Part shown: in pieces, positions 1-7,661 of the stretch | Layout of the letters: each line of letters opens with the position of its first letter | Numbering within the stretch: position 1 is the first letter of the stretch | Source: Burkholderiales bacterium | GTDB taxonomy: Bacteria > Pseudomonadota > Gammaproteobacteria > Burkholderiales > UBA11063 | DNA length: 12,046 nt | Direction: 5' to 3' | Assembly: GCA_020697025.1 (NCBI GenBank) | Contig: JAJFBO010000011.1 | Coordinates: 2,872-14,917, forward strand | Translations under genes and position numbers: made by a program | Notes under the pieces: model-generated | Told to the model about the DNA's origin: nothing | The model's input: only the letters and a program-made list of their open reading frames with translations | Databases searched by the model: none

Positions 1-534
1 TTTACTAAATTTATTTAAAATTGGTTTGATTAAAAACCTAATTTTTTTATAGCCATTAAATGATTTTGCAGATAGCCTGGCATTTATTAAAAATAATGCA
101 GTGTTATATTTGCTTGCATAATAAACAAGATTTGGCCATATTTCGGTTTCCATAATTAAACCAATTTTGGGTTTAAACGTTTGATAGAAGCTTATTACTG
201 CATGCGGTAAGTCATATGGTATATAGTGAATAATAACTTTAGGATATAAGCTTTTAGCTGTTGCTCTTCCAGTAGGTGTCATTTGTGTAATTAGTAGCTG
301 ATATCCTGGATAACTTTCTTCAATTAATTGAATTAATTTAGCTATAGCCCTGGTCTCCCCTACGGATACTGCATGTATCCAAAGTATAGGTTTATCAGTG
401 TTATTTTTTAAATTAAAGCCAAATCTTTCATTCCAGTTATAATTATAATCTGGGTTTTTTCTTCCCCTCTTTTTTAAATATAATATTATAAATGGAGTAA
501 GTAGATATAAAATTAAGGAGTAAATATATCTCAT
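1..534 (-). CDS. waaA: 3-deoxy-D-manno-octulosonic acid (Kdo) transferase, 3' part missing (runs off left edge)
   Basis: WaaA (KdtA) transfers Kdo from CMP-Kdo to lipid A precursor at the inner membrane, starting the LPS core. The 178 codons visible are the N-terminal GT-B lobe. A hydrophobic anchor (about residues 3-20) is followed by N-E-R-F-G (35-39), whose Glu matches the conserved catalytic base region. Next come H-A-V-S-V-G-E (54-60), M-T-P-T-G-R-A (85-91), Y-I-P-Y-D (104-108) and the E-T-E-I-W-P-N block (129-135), all hallmarks of the family. The C-terminal CMP-Kdo-binding lobe lies outside the window. The ATG at 534-532 overlaps the waaC stop as ATGA, so the two genes are probably translationally coupled with waaC first. 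Identity is firm; whether it adds one, two or more Kdo residues cannot be told. Confidence 0.95.
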   Translation of the reverse strand, partial: MRYIYSLILYLLTPFIILYLKKRGRKNPDYNYNWNERFGFNLKNNTDKPILWIHAVSVGETRAIAKLIQLIEESYPGYQLLITQMTPTGRATAKSLYPKVIIHYIPYDLPHAVISFYQTFKPKIGLIMETEIWPNLVYYASKYNTALFLINARLSAKSFNGYKKIRFLIKPILNKFSK

Positions 535-1490
535 TTATTGATTTTTTCATATAAATCAATAATATCAGTAACTAATGGCGCCTTGCCTATATCTCCGATA
601 TTCTTGGCTATATCTGATTCAAATACTCCTGTTTTAAGTGGGTCTGAATCCATAAAAATTGCAATTACTTTTTTATTTAAAGCATTAGCTAAATGTACTA
701 ATCCAGTATCAACCCCAAATATAAAATTTGCATTTATAATTAAATCTGCGAGTTCTGTATAATCTAATATTTTGTCGCAAACAAATATCCTATCGGAAGA
801 TGCTATATTTTTTATATTATTTGCTTCAATTTTTTCATATACACTGCCGTAGGGCAAAATTATGTTTAAATTATATTCTTTTATCAAATAATCTGCTAAA
901 GTTGCCCAATTATTTTTGCTGTATTTTTTACTATCTTTAGAAGTGCCATGAAAAAAAATCACATAGTTATCTTTTATTTTATTAGTCTTACTTTTTAAGT
1001 GTAAGCCAAAATTTAATGTAGCTTTATTTATTTTATAATCAAATATCTGGCTTGCTAACAGTCTATTTTTTGTAGTGGCTAAAAATTCCTTGCCTGTTTC
1101 ATATTTATAATTATAAAATCTGGTAGCTAGTTTTTCTTTTATAGAGTATTTACCTAGCCCATGTATAGTTCCTTTAAAAAGCTTGGTAAAAATAGCGCTT
1201 TTAATTAAACCTTGAGCATCAATAATATAATCATAACTTTCATATTTAACCTGATTTCTCCAGCTAATAAATTCATAAATAGCCCCTATCTTATTATTTT
1301 TCCATCGTCTTAAGGGAATAGAGATTATTTTATTTACATGTGGGTTTAGCTTAACAATATCCTCAAAATTTTCATCTACCAGCCAATCTATTGTATATTC
1401 AGGTTTTTTTATTTTTATATCATAAACCATAGGGAATGTATGGATAACATCGCCTAATGAAGATAAACGAATAATAAGGATCTTTTTCAT
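531..1490 (-). CDS. waaC: LPS heptosyltransferase I
   Basis: WaaC adds the first L-glycero-D-manno-heptose onto Kdo of the LPS inner core, using ADP-heptose, on the cytoplasmic face of the inner membrane. The 319 residues match the family's usual length. The N-terminus shows R-L-S-S-L-G-D-V-I-H-T-F-P (8-20), in which Asp14 corresponds to the catalytic Asp13 of the E. coli enzyme. D-A-Q-G-L-I-K-S-A (91-99) is a WaaC-type signature, H-G-T-S (181-184) begins the second Rossmann lobe, and G-V-D-T-G-L-V-H-L (259-267) is the ADP-heptose site. The gene is very AT-rich and Lys/Ile/Asn-rich. It precedes waaA with an ATGA overlap, so both likely form one LPS-core operon read away from the putative origin. 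No clear Shine-Dalgarno precedes the ATG. WaaF is the alternative, but the DAQGLIKSA block favours WaaC. Confidence 0.92.
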   Translation of the reverse strand: MKKILIIRLSSLGDVIHTFPMVYDIKIKKPEYTIDWLVDENFEDIVKLNPHVNKIISIPLRRWKNNKIGAIYEFISWRNQVKYESYDYIIDAQGLIKSAIFTKLFKGTIHGLGKYSIKEKLATRFYNYKYETGKEFLATTKNRLLASQIFDYKINKATLNFGLHLKSKTNKIKDNYVIFFHGTSKDSKKYSKNNWATLADYLIKEYNLNIILPYGSVYEKIEANNIKNIASSDRIFVCDKILDYTELADLIINANFIFGVDTGLVHLANALNKKVIAIFMDSDPLKTGVFESDIAKNIGDIGKAPLVTDIIDLYEKINK

Positions 1491-1642
1491 AAAATAGTAT
1501 TATCTATAAATATATAAGCATCTATTATAACTTAATTAACTAATAAATGTAATGACTCATTAAAAATAGTCATATTTAACTTAAAAATTTAGATATTGCC
1601 TATAAATTCTATAATTGTATATATTTTTTACCAACAAAAGCC

Positions 1643-1807
1643 TGTGTATAACTATTTCATATCCTGTTAATAAAATCAAGTTATAAACAATTACAATTTA
1701 AGTTATATAATTATCCACAAATTATCAAAATAGTAAGAGTTACTTAATATTTAGGTTATTCACAATTTAAGCTGTTGATTTAAATCAATTTATTTAATTT
1801 ATTAACA
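1643..1807. other. DnaA-box cluster, candidate oriC core
   Basis: Three exact matches to the DnaA box TTATNCACA lie within 122 bases: TTATACACA on the minus strand at 1643-1651, TTATCCACA (the strong R1-type box) at 1711-1719, and TTATTCACA at 1756-1764. One-mismatch sites occur at 1665-1673 (minus), 1681-1689 and 1799-1807. The cluster sits in the intergenic gap between divergent waaC and fpr, beside a ~10% GC stretch and about 1 kb from two parS sites. This is the arrangement expected of a bacterial replication origin. In such AT-rich DNA one box can occur by chance, but three exact ones this close are much less likely. dnaA and dnaN are not visible here. Confidence 0.6.
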
Positions 1808-1880
1808 CTAAATTTGTTTAATAACATTAACTATAACTTATATAATATATAATAAGTTAATAATAATGTTAATACATTTT
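1781..1880. other. AT-rich candidate DNA-unwinding element
   Basis: Only about 10 of these 100 bases are G or C, well below the already low local average. The stretch is rich in TTAA/TTAT steps and directly abuts the last exact DnaA box (1756-1764). An easily melted region next to DnaA boxes is the normal layout of oriC. The alternative is simply an AT-rich promoter region for fpr. The rest of the 1491-1967 gap shows no coding signal. Confidence 0.45.
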
Positions 1881-1967
1881 TATGCTAAAAATATTAGATC
1901 AAATAGTTAAATAAAAACCGTATTTTATGCGATAATTATGTCTTGATTAACATTGGAATTTTTCTTT

Positions 1968-2744
1968 ATGACGAAGCCAGATAAATATACAACAGAAAAA
2001 ATAACTTATTTGCATAAATGGACAGATCATCTTTTTAGTTTTAGAACTACTAGAAATGAAAGTTTTACATTTATTCCAGGTCAATTTGCCAGACTTGGAG
2101 TAGATAAAGAAGATGGGACTATTGTATGGAGGCCTTATTCAATAGTATCAGCCGACTATGATGAAGAACTAGAGTTTTATTCTATTATTGTTCCTGATGG
2201 GGAATTTACACAACGGCTTAAAAATTTGAATGTAAATGATAATATTTATGTTGATAAAACCAATTATGGGTTACTTACTACTGATCGATTTGAAAAAGGT
2301 AAGGATCTATGGTTTTTATCTACGGGTACTGGATTGGCCCCATTTATTTCTATAATGTATGATTTCACAATTTGGGAGCAATACGACAAAGTAATATTAG
2401 TCCACTGTGTACGTAATAAAGAAGAACTGGCTTATCAAGAATTAATTAATGGTTTTTTTACACATGAATATTACGCTGAGATGGTAAAAAATAAATTAAT
2501 TTATGTAAAAATAATTACCAGAGAAGATAATGGTGCAAATTTATATGGCAGAATAACAGAATTATTAAAAAATAATCAATTAGAACAATATGTTAATACT
2601 AATATTAATGTTTTAGACAGCAGAATAATGATTTGTGGTAATCCAGAAATGGTTGATGATACCAGAAAAATATTGGCAGAACGTGGTTTGGTAATTTCAC
2701 GTAGAGGGAAGCCTGGAAATATGGCAGTTGAAAATTACTGGTAA
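1968..2744 (+). CDS. fpr: Ferredoxin/flavodoxin-NADP(+) reductase, E. coli Fpr type
   Basis: This FAD enzyme moves electrons between NADPH and ferredoxin or flavodoxin in the cytoplasm, supporting Fe-S assembly, radical-SAM enzymes and oxidative-stress defence. Its 258 residues match the bacterial family. R-P-Y-S-I-V (55-60) is the FAD-binding RxYS motif and G-E-F-T-Q-R-L (78-84) binds the FAD phosphates. S-T-G-T-G-L-A-P-F (118-126) is the NADP-binding glycine motif, and a C-G-N-P-E-M segment follows near residue 215. The protein ends N-Y-W, like the E. coli enzyme's terminal Tyr-Trp, rather than the VEK-type tail of Azotobacter-like reductases. I chose the ATG at 1968 because a GGA sits about ten bases upstream; a TTG at 1953 would add five residues of no family resemblance. 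It is the first plus-strand gene right of the putative origin. Confidence 0.9.
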   Translation: MTKPDKYTTEKITYLHKWTDHLFSFRTTRNESFTFIPGQFARLGVDKEDGTIVWRPYSIVSADYDEELEFYSIIVPDGEFTQRLKNLNVNDNIYVDKTNYGLLTTDRFEKGKDLWFLSTGTGLAPFISIMYDFTIWEQYDKVILVHCVRNKEELAYQELINGFFTHEYYAEMVKNKLIYVKIITREDNGANLYGRITELLKNNQLEQYVNTNINVLDSRIMICGNPEMVDDTRKILAERGLVISRRGKPGNMAVENYW

Positions 2745-2753
2745 AACTACTAA

Positions 2754-2769
2754 TGTTTCACATGAAACA
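2754..2769. other. parS-like site 1 (ParB/Spo0J binding)
   Basis: TGTTTCACATGAAACA differs from the widely conserved chromosomal parS consensus TGTTTCACGTGAAACA only at one central base. It is flanked by A and T and begins ten bases after the fpr stop. ParB binds such sites and spreads as a CTP-dependent clamp, with ParA segregating the origin. The presence of a second, perfect copy 51 bases further on makes chance very unlikely. Confidence 0.8.
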
Positions 2770-2787
2770 TTTATTTACTGGTTATAC

Positions 2788-2813
2788 TAATTAATAAAAT
2801 ATTTTATTAATTA
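2788..2813. repeat. 26-bp perfect palindrome between the parS sites
   Basis: The half-site TAATTAATAAAAT (2788-2800) is followed immediately by its exact reverse complement (2801-2813). There are no G or C bases and no loop, so it is a poor intrinsic terminator for fpr. It lies between the two parS sites. It could be a binding site for a dimeric protein or a cruciform-prone element; AT-only sequence makes partial palindromes common, but 26 perfect bases is long. Confidence 0.6.
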
Positions 2814-2820
2814 AATTATA

Positions 2821-2836
2821 TGTTTCACGTGAAACA
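2821..2836. other. parS site 2, perfect consensus
   Basis: TGTTTCACGTGAAACA is an exact 16-bp match to the universal bacterial chromosomal parS sequence, a perfect palindrome. It lies 26 bases before the rsmB start. ParB loading sites are normally concentrated near oriC, which supports the origin call about 1 kb to the left. A bound ParB here could also dampen rsmB transcription. Confidence 0.88.
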
Positions 2837-2861
2837 TAACTTAAGCGAATGGCAATAACAA

Positions 2862-4226
2862 GTGAATAAGATTTTTTTAAAAAAATATGATCAACATATT
2901 TCTGCCCCAGACAAAAAGTCTAAAAATATAAATATTGTTTCTTCTGAACTTATTATAATATTTAAAATAATATCAGAAGTTATATCTGGTAAAAATCTCG
3001 CTGAAGTATTTAACCAATACATTGTTAATCAAAATATAAATATTAGTAGAGTAAAAGATGTAACTTATGGGGTAATGCGTAATTACTTTATTCTAAACGC
3101 TATATTAAAAAGTTTAATAAAAAGTGAACCACAAAACGAAATAAAATTTTTATTACTAATTGCATTTTATGAAATAAAGTTTACTAAAAAACCTGCATAT
3201 GCCATTACTAATGATATAGTTGATTTAAGTTTCAAACTAATAAAAAATATAAAAATTAAAAATTTTACTAATGCAATAATTCGCAGTTTTTTACGTACTC
3301 AAAATGAGATAGAAAGAAAACTAACTGAAAATTCCGAATATAAATATAATTTTCCAAAATGGATAATTAATAAATTAAAAAAAGATTATACAAATAACTG
3401 GCAAAATATAATAGCATGTTCTAATACAAAGCCAAAAATATCATTAAGATTAAATCCTAATAAAATAAAACTAATTGAGTATATTAAATATTTAGACACA
3501 GAAAATATTGATTATAAATTAATACCGTTAATTAAATCTATAACCTTTAAAGACAAAACAAATATTGCAACTGAAGGCTTAGATAAAGTTATTGTAATTG
3601 ATAACATATCAGTTGAAAAAATTCCATTTTTTAAAGAAGGGTATGTATCAATTCAGGATATTAATGCCCAGAACTTAAAAAATATTATAAATATTAAAGA
3701 TAATCAATATATTTTAGATGCATGTAGTGCACCTGGGGGCAAAGCTTGCCAGATTTTAGAAAATAACCAGGTTAATCTATTGGCAATGGATATAGATAAA
3801 AACAGGCTGGAAAAAGTACAACAAAACCTGAACCGGTTAAATTTAAAAGCAGATATTTTATGTGCTGATGCTGGTAAATTAGACTGGTGGGATAACCAGC
3901 ATTTTGATATTATAATTGCTGATGTACCTTGTTCGGCTAGTGGTACATTAAAAAGAAACCCGGATATAAAATTTCATCGCCAACCCAGTGATATAAATAA
4001 TTTTGTAACAACACAAAGAAGTATTATATTAAATCTTTGGAAAACCTTAAAAAGTAAAGGATATATGGTTTATATTACTTGTTCTATTTTTAAGGAAGAA
4101 AACCAGGAAAATATAGCATTTTTTAAACAAAATTTAGAAAAAGTTATCATTGTAAATGAAATTCAGTTATTACCAGATAATGACAGTGACGGATTTTATT
4201 ACTGTGTATTACAAAAGAAAGAGTAA
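2862..4226 (+). CDS. rsmB: 16S rRNA m5C967 methyltransferase
   Basis: RsmB methylates C967 of 16S rRNA with S-adenosylmethionine. The 454 residues comprise a NusB-like RNA-binding domain (about 25-165, including G-K-N-L-A-E-V-F) and a Rossmann methyltransferase domain. In the latter, D-A-C-S-A-P-G-G-K (286-294) is the SAM motif, D-V-P-C-S-A-S-G holds Cys357 and Y-I-T-C-S holds Cys407, the release and nucleophile cysteines of the m5C enzymes. The GTG at 2862 is the first possible in-frame start, because TAA lies just before it. No good ribosome binding site precedes it, and an out-of-frame ATG at 2849 encodes only six residues ending at 2869. About 22 extra N-terminal residues are present compared with usual homologues. 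The gene is extremely AT-rich (about 18% GC in places). It is followed by cysS after two bases. In many betaproteobacteria rsmB lies near the origin. Confidence 0.93.
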   Translation: MNKIFLKKYDQHISAPDKKSKNINIVSSELIIIFKIISEVISGKNLAEVFNQYIVNQNINISRVKDVTYGVMRNYFILNAILKSLIKSEPQNEIKFLLLIAFYEIKFTKKPAYAITNDIVDLSFKLIKNIKIKNFTNAIIRSFLRTQNEIERKLTENSEYKYNFPKWIINKLKKDYTNNWQNIIACSNTKPKISLRLNPNKIKLIEYIKYLDTENIDYKLIPLIKSITFKDKTNIATEGLDKVIVIDNISVEKIPFFKEGYVSIQDINAQNLKNIINIKDNQYILDACSAPGGKACQILENNQVNLLAMDIDKNRLEKVQQNLNRLNLKADILCADAGKLDWWDNQHFDIIIADVPCSASGTLKRNPDIKFHRQPSDINNFVTTQRSIILNLWKTLKSKGYMVYITCSIFKEENQENIAFFKQNLEKVIIVNEIQLLPDNDSDGFYYCVLQKKE

Positions 4227-4228
4227 AA

Positions 4229-5590
4229 ATGAAAATTTATAATTCATTTACCAAAAAGAAGGAAGATTTTATACCCATTGAAGCAAATAAAATAAAAATG
4301 TATATATGTGGTCAAACTGTTTATGATTATTGCAATTTAGGACATGCCAGAAAATCCGTTGTATTTGATATGGTAAGGCGTTGGTTTATTGCCTCTGATT
4401 ATAGAGTAACCTATGTAGAAAATATAACTGATATTGATGATAAGATAATTAACCGGGCAATGGAAAATAAAGAAGATATAAATAGCTTAACTAATAGATT
4501 TATAAATTACATGCATGAAGATTTTGCTAAACTAGGCATAATGCGTCCGGATATGGAACCTAGAGCAACTGAGTATATCCCACAAATGCTAAATATAATA
4601 GATAGTTTAGTTGAAAAAGGTTATGCTTATTTAGCAAATAATGGAGATGTATACTACGTTGTAAGACAATTCAAAGAATATGGAGCATTATCAGGAAAAT
4701 CAATTGACAGCTTACGCGCTGGCGAGAGGGTCATTGTTGAGCCGAATAAGCAAGACCCATTAGATTTTGTATTATGGAAGGCCGCAAAGCCGGGTGAGCC
4801 ATTTTGGGAGTCTAAATTTGGCAATGGTCGTCCGGGGTGGCATATAGAATGCTCGGCAATGAGTGAAGAGTTATTAGGCAAAAATTTTGATATTCATGGT
4901 GGCGGGCAAGATTTGCAGTTCCCACATCATGAAAATGAAATAGCGCAAAGTGAGGCGCATAATGGGTGTAAATTTGCCAATTATTGGATGCACAACGGAT
5001 TTTTAAATATCAATGATGAAAAAATGTCCAAATCATTGGGTAATTTCTTTACGCTTAGGGATGTACTAAACCAGTATGATGCAGAAGTTATCCGCTTTTT
5101 CATGCTGCGTACCCATTATCGCAGCCCGTTAAATTTTAGCGATGACGGGTTAAGCGATGCCAAGCAAGGACTCACCAGGCTGTATACCTCAATTAAGCCC
5201 TATAATATTAATAGGCAGGTAAATATAGATTGGAGCTTGGAGTATGCTAGTAAATTTAAGCAGGCTATGAATGATGATTTTAATACATCTCTAGCTATAA
5301 GTATACTATTTGAGATAGCTAGCCAAATAAATAAAGAACAGAACCAAGGCCTGGCAGAGCTGTTGGTAGCTTTATCTGGTACAATTGGCCTGATAAACAA
5401 AGAAGCGCAAGATTTTTTTAATGCAAAAAGTCAAATTTCTCCAGATTTAATTGAAGAGCAAATAAATAAGCGTAAATTTGCCAAACAAAATAAAGATTTT
5501 GCAACTGCGGATAAAATTCGTAATGAGTTACTTGCAAATGGCATAGTTTTAGAAGATAAGCCAGAAGGCACCATTTGGCGTAATGTATAA
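4229..5590 (+). CDS. cysS: Cysteinyl-tRNA synthetase
   Basis: CysS charges tRNA(Cys) with cysteine in the cytoplasm and is essential. Its 453 residues are close to the 461 of E. coli. Zinc ligands are Cys27 (C-G-Q-T-V-Y-D), Cys208 (W-H-I-E-C-S), His233 and Glu237 (H-H-E-N-E), matching C28, C209, H234 and E238 of E. coli. The HIGH motif appears as N-L-G-H (36-39) and K-M-S-K-S is at 265-269. The DALR-type anticodon-binding region and C-terminal tail follow, ending R-N-V. The ATG begins two bases after the rsmB stop, with an AAAGAAAGAG purine run upstream, so it is probably co-transcribed and coupled with rsmB. The middle of the gene is clearly less AT-rich than rsmB, which fits stronger constraint on this core enzyme. 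Confidence 0.96.
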   Translation: MKIYNSFTKKKEDFIPIEANKIKMYICGQTVYDYCNLGHARKSVVFDMVRRWFIASDYRVTYVENITDIDDKIINRAMENKEDINSLTNRFINYMHEDFAKLGIMRPDMEPRATEYIPQMLNIIDSLVEKGYAYLANNGDVYYVVRQFKEYGALSGKSIDSLRAGERVIVEPNKQDPLDFVLWKAAKPGEPFWESKFGNGRPGWHIECSAMSEELLGKNFDIHGGGQDLQFPHHENEIAQSEAHNGCKFANYWMHNGFLNINDEKMSKSLGNFFTLRDVLNQYDAEVIRFFMLRTHYRSPLNFSDDGLSDAKQGLTRLYTSIKPYNINRQVNIDWSLEYASKFKQAMNDDFNTSLAISILFEIASQINKEQNQGLAELLVALSGTIGLINKEAQDFFNAKSQISPDLIEEQINKRKFAKQNKDFATADKIRNELLANGIVLEDKPEGTIWRNV

Positions 5591-5633
5591 TCAAATACAT
5601 TGGCTGTTATTTATAAAATAAAATGCTAATGAC

Positions 5634-5647
5634 ATCTTGCTCAAGAT
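5634..5647 (+). terminator. Short hairpin after cysS, weak terminator candidate
   Basis: ATCTTG and CAAGAT form a six-base stem with a two-base spacer 44 bases after the cysS stop; a second small inverted repeat (GATCA/TGATC) follows at once. No T-run follows, so intrinsic termination is doubtful. The remaining bases 5591-5801 are AT-rich and show no gene. Confidence 0.25.
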
Positions 5648-5801
5648 CAGAGCATGATCAATAGTCTATAATTATAAAATTTATTTTATATAACATTATT
5701 TAGTTCTATATTTATTTTGACACTTCTATACGGATAATTCCAAATTATAATTTTTTAAAACGTAATATATAAATAAAGTGGCATAATATAGATAATTATT
5801 G

Positions 5802-5835
5802 TATAATATGTATTATATAAAATGCATATATGCAT
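5802..5835. promoter_or_regulatory. Two palindromes upstream of the XRE gene, candidate operator
   Basis: TATAATA-TG-TATTATA (5802-5817) contains a perfect -10-like TATAAT. ATGCATATATGCAT (5822-5835) is a perfect 14-bp palindrome. Both lie 35-68 bases before the XRE start at 5870, where an autoregulatory operator for a dimeric HTH protein would be expected. Binding by this protein is inference, and AT-rich DNA yields such palindromes fairly easily. Confidence 0.4.
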
Positions 5836-5869
5836 AAAATTTACTTTTGCACTATATAGGATACATATT

Positions 5870-6121
5870 ATGCAGCTTGATGAAATTGGTAAGGAAATTA
5901 AAAAACACAGGAAAAACAAAAAACTTACTCAGCAAGAATTAGCTTTTTCTTTAGGCATGAGTAGAGCCACTATATCTGGTATAGAAAATGGAACTATCCA
6001 TGAGATAGGAATAAGAAAAATAATGGTTATTTGTGCTGCTCTTAATTTAGAAATATTAGTCAGGCAAAAAACTGGCAGGCCAACTTTACAACAGCTTTTG
6101 GAAGAACAAGAAAATGCTTGA
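5870..6121 (+). CDS. XRE-family HTH regulator, HipB-like antitoxin type
   Basis: This is an 83-residue DNA-binding protein that is almost entirely a lambda-Cro/HipB-type helix-turn-helix domain: Q-Q-E-L-A (21-25), then S-R-A-T-I-S-G-I-E-N-G (31-41) as recognition helix and turn. The C-terminal T-G-R-P-T-L-Q-Q-L-L-E-E resembles HipB-like antitoxins that sit before hipA-type kinase genes. I chose the ATG at 5870 because AGGA lies eight bases upstream; an ATG at 5822 is inside the palindrome and would add 16 hydrophobic residues. No toxin gene follows. An overlapping frame opens at 6114 but closes after 18 codons, with no HipA resemblance. It may be a solitary regulator or the remnant of a toxin-antitoxin pair. 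Confidence 0.8.
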   Translation: MQLDEIGKEIKKHRKNKKLTQQELAFSLGMSRATISGIENGTIHEIGIRKIMVICAALNLEILVRQKTGRPTLQQLLEEQENA

Positions 6122-6403
6122 TAAAAGTTTACTTGATCGGGATATATCAGAAATTAACTTATCAAGGTAAAAGTTCAAGCCTTGCAACTAGGGTAAGCAA
6201 TGTAAGGAGAAATTGATATATGAAGCCTACCGACAAATCTATCAGATGGATAGATGTCAGATATCAGGTCATAACGAGATAAAGTTAGTTTAATGATATA
6301 AAAATGGATTTTATACAAAATTTTATATTTTGTTAGACTCTCAAATAAAGTGTTATATAAAATTAAACTAGAAGATTTCCGATTCATTATAAATATATTT
6401 TGA
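6122..6403. other. Gene-poor stretch after the XRE gene, possibly with one 20-codon ORF
   Basis: No convincing gene is visible on either strand. A 70-residue minus-strand frame (6175-6387) lacks recognisable motifs, a start signal and family resemblance. The only notable signal is a perfect AAGGAG at 6204-6209, ten bases before an ATG opening a 20-codon basic peptide frame (6220-6282). The position would suit a decayed toxin gene, but I cannot recognise any HipA fragment in the three plus-strand frames. Confidence 0.3.
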
Positions 6404-6433
6404 ATAAAAATGCTGCAGTTTTTATAGCAGCAT
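6404..6433 (-). terminator. Intrinsic terminator of the CVLL-ending gene
   Basis: Read on the minus strand, ATGCTGC and GCAGCAT form a perfect seven-base stem around a ten-base loop, followed by TTTTATTC. It begins about 28 bases after the stop codon at 6462, so it ends that transcript as a single-gene unit. Confidence 0.75.
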
Positions 6434-6461
6434 ATTTATATTATATTAATTATTCGGAATA

Positions 6462-7091
6462 TTACAATAACACACACATTTTGGCAGCTTTACTACAGCA
6501 ACTTCTCTTTTTAGGAATTAAAGGAGTTTTTACGTTATCATGTTTTTTTTCTGTATGACTTAGTATCACAGCACAAGTATCATCATCACCATTTTTCATA
6601 TCACTAGCTTCGACCTCTACCAGTTTAAGAGGATTACCATCATGCCAATAAAAGTTATTTTTCTCAGTTTTATCATCATCATTAAAATAATTTGAAGTTT
6701 GCGTTGCAATAGATTGATCAAATTCGATAGAATGACATTTTAAATTTTTAGCATCTATAATAATTTCACTATTTAATATAAACATAATTTCATATCGGCC
6801 TTTCTTATTTAAAATACTCCAATTAGTATTTTGATCATACATATTACTCAGGGCTAATAAATTACCTTCTGCGTCAGTAGTATGATCTACAGCTCTTCCA
6901 AAAGCTGAATAAATATTTTTTTTACTTACTAGCCATCTAACTCTATAGTTGACGGGTAGAAATTTAGCAGGAACAATACATTCAAACATTTGATCATATA
7001 GGTTTACTGCTTGAGCTGCATTAATGCATAAAAATAAAGTAAGTATACCAAATAAACAAGATAAATAATTACGTGGGTTGTATTCTCTCAT
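6462..7091 (-). CDS. Exported protein of unknown family ending in a CaaX box (CVLL)
   Basis: I do not recognise the family. The 209-residue product has a Sec signal peptide: basic start, hydrophobic core (about 9-24), cleavage likely after A-Q-A (26-28). The mature part contains M-F-E-C-I-V-P, R-W-L-V and I-Y-S-A-F-G blocks shared with the neighbouring paralogue at 7662-8294, then an acidic stretch around N-D-D-D. The last residues are K-K-R-S-C-C-S-K-A-A-K-M-C-V-L-L (194-209). Cys206-Val-Leu-Leu is a textbook eukaryotic geranylgeranylation CaaX box (R-Ras also ends CVLL), with upstream basic residues and Cys198/Cys199 placed like palmitoylated cysteines of Ras-type proteins. The stop codon was checked directly from the bases. 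A strong AAGGAAA precedes the ATG. It has its own terminator, so it is probably monocistronic. A host-directed role is inference; a periplasmic protein with a chance tail is the alternative. Confidence 0.85.
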   Translation of the reverse strand: MREYNPRNYLSCLFGILTLFLCINAAQAVNLYDQMFECIVPAKFLPVNYRVRWLVSKKNIYSAFGRAVDHTTDAEGNLLALSNMYDQNTNWSILNKKGRYEIMFILNSEIIIDAKNLKCHSIEFDQSIATQTSNYFNDDDKTEKNNFYWHDGNPLKLVEVEASDMKNGDDDTCAVILSHTEKKHDNVKTPLIPKKRSCCSKAAKMCVLL

Positions 7092-7173
7092 TTTCTATTT
7101 CCTTAAAATAAATAAGTTTACTATAGTTAGACATTTATGATGTTTTGGATTTACCTCAAAGCAAACTAATTAA

Positions 7174-7202
7174 AATTTAGCATAATTTATTATTTATTGC
7201 AA
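7174..7202 (-). promoter_or_regulatory. Candidate sigma-70 promoter of the CVLL-ending gene
   Basis: On the minus strand TTGCAA (7202-7197) and TAAATT (7179-7174) are separated by exactly 17 bases. ATGC just before the -10 gives an extended -10 (TGn). The leader would be about 75 bases. Each hexamer matches consensus at only four of six positions, and AT-rich DNA makes this weak evidence. Confidence 0.3.
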
Positions 7203-7550
7203 TATATCAGGTGTCACGCTTTATATGCAAATCTATAAAATAGAAATGTATTACTTGTAGATTTTAATGAGGTAGCTATGAGGATACCCTACCTTTACAA
7301 TCATGCAGTGATTATATTATAAAGCGGCGATAAAAAGAAAAAATATTTAGTTTTATAGTATTGGTTTCAACCATAGTATATTATAAAGAAAAATTTTGGC
7401 TTAACACTGCACGGTAACGTGATGACCAACTACAAAGATATTACTGAATTTTGCAAGAACATAGTGTAATATAACTGATGTACATGCTAGGAAATTAATG
7501 ACTAAGTTAGTAAAAGGAGATTTTTCATTGCCTTTTCAGAAAATTTAATT
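7203..7550. other. Non-coding stretch between the two CaaX genes
   Basis: All frames are broken by frequent stops. I see no recognisable protein fragment, tRNA or insertion-sequence end. Small hairpins occur (AGGTAG/CTACCT at 7270-7294; TGGTT/AACCA near 7370) without T-runs. Some of it is less AT-rich than other gaps here, so a decayed gene is possible but not demonstrable by eye. Confidence 0.4.
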
Positions 7551-7601
7551 AAAAAAGCCAATATGTAGTGTGATAGAATTTAGATCTATTCTAATATTGG
7601 C
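7551..7601 (-). terminator. Intrinsic terminator of the CIIS-ending gene
   Basis: On the minus strand GCCAATAT (7601-7594) pairs with ATATTGGC (7564-7557), and an inner TAGAAT/ATTCTA stem (7593-7588 with 7579-7574) extends the hairpin. TTTTTT follows at once. It lies 60 bases after the stop at 7662 and separates this gene's transcript from the next paralogue. Confidence 0.8.
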
Positions 7602-7661
7602 AACGACTATATTAAGGATTGAATTATATCAAATTTATGCATAATTTAATTATCGTTAATA

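Noticed and set aside
538..762. Plus-strand 74-codon frame inside waaC
   Set aside because: Lies antisense to a clear heptosyltransferase gene, with no start signal or family motif.
1552..1573. Inverted repeat ATGACT/AGTCAT upstream of waaC as an operator
   Set aside because: Six-base arms with a ten-base gap in AT-rich DNA are not distinctive enough.
1953..1967. TTG start giving five extra residues to Fpr
   Set aside because: ATG at 1968 has a better spaced upstream GGA and family-like N-terminus.
4654..5600. Three minus-strand frames (4654-4881, 5200-5400, 5418-5600)
   Set aside because: All are antisense to well-supported cysS and show no motifs.
6114..6170. 18-codon frame overlapping the XRE stop, considered as the start of hipA
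   Set aside because: No similarity to HipA N-termini and it stops at once; kept only as a hint of a lost partner.
6175..6387. Minus-strand 70-codon frame
   Set aside because: No ribosome binding site and no recognisable motif; it would end just beyond the XRE gene in AT-rich DNA where such frames arise by chance.
7203..7550. Possible decayed transposase between the paralogues
   Set aside because: Frames on both strands were read and gave no recognisable fragment, terminal repeats or target duplication.
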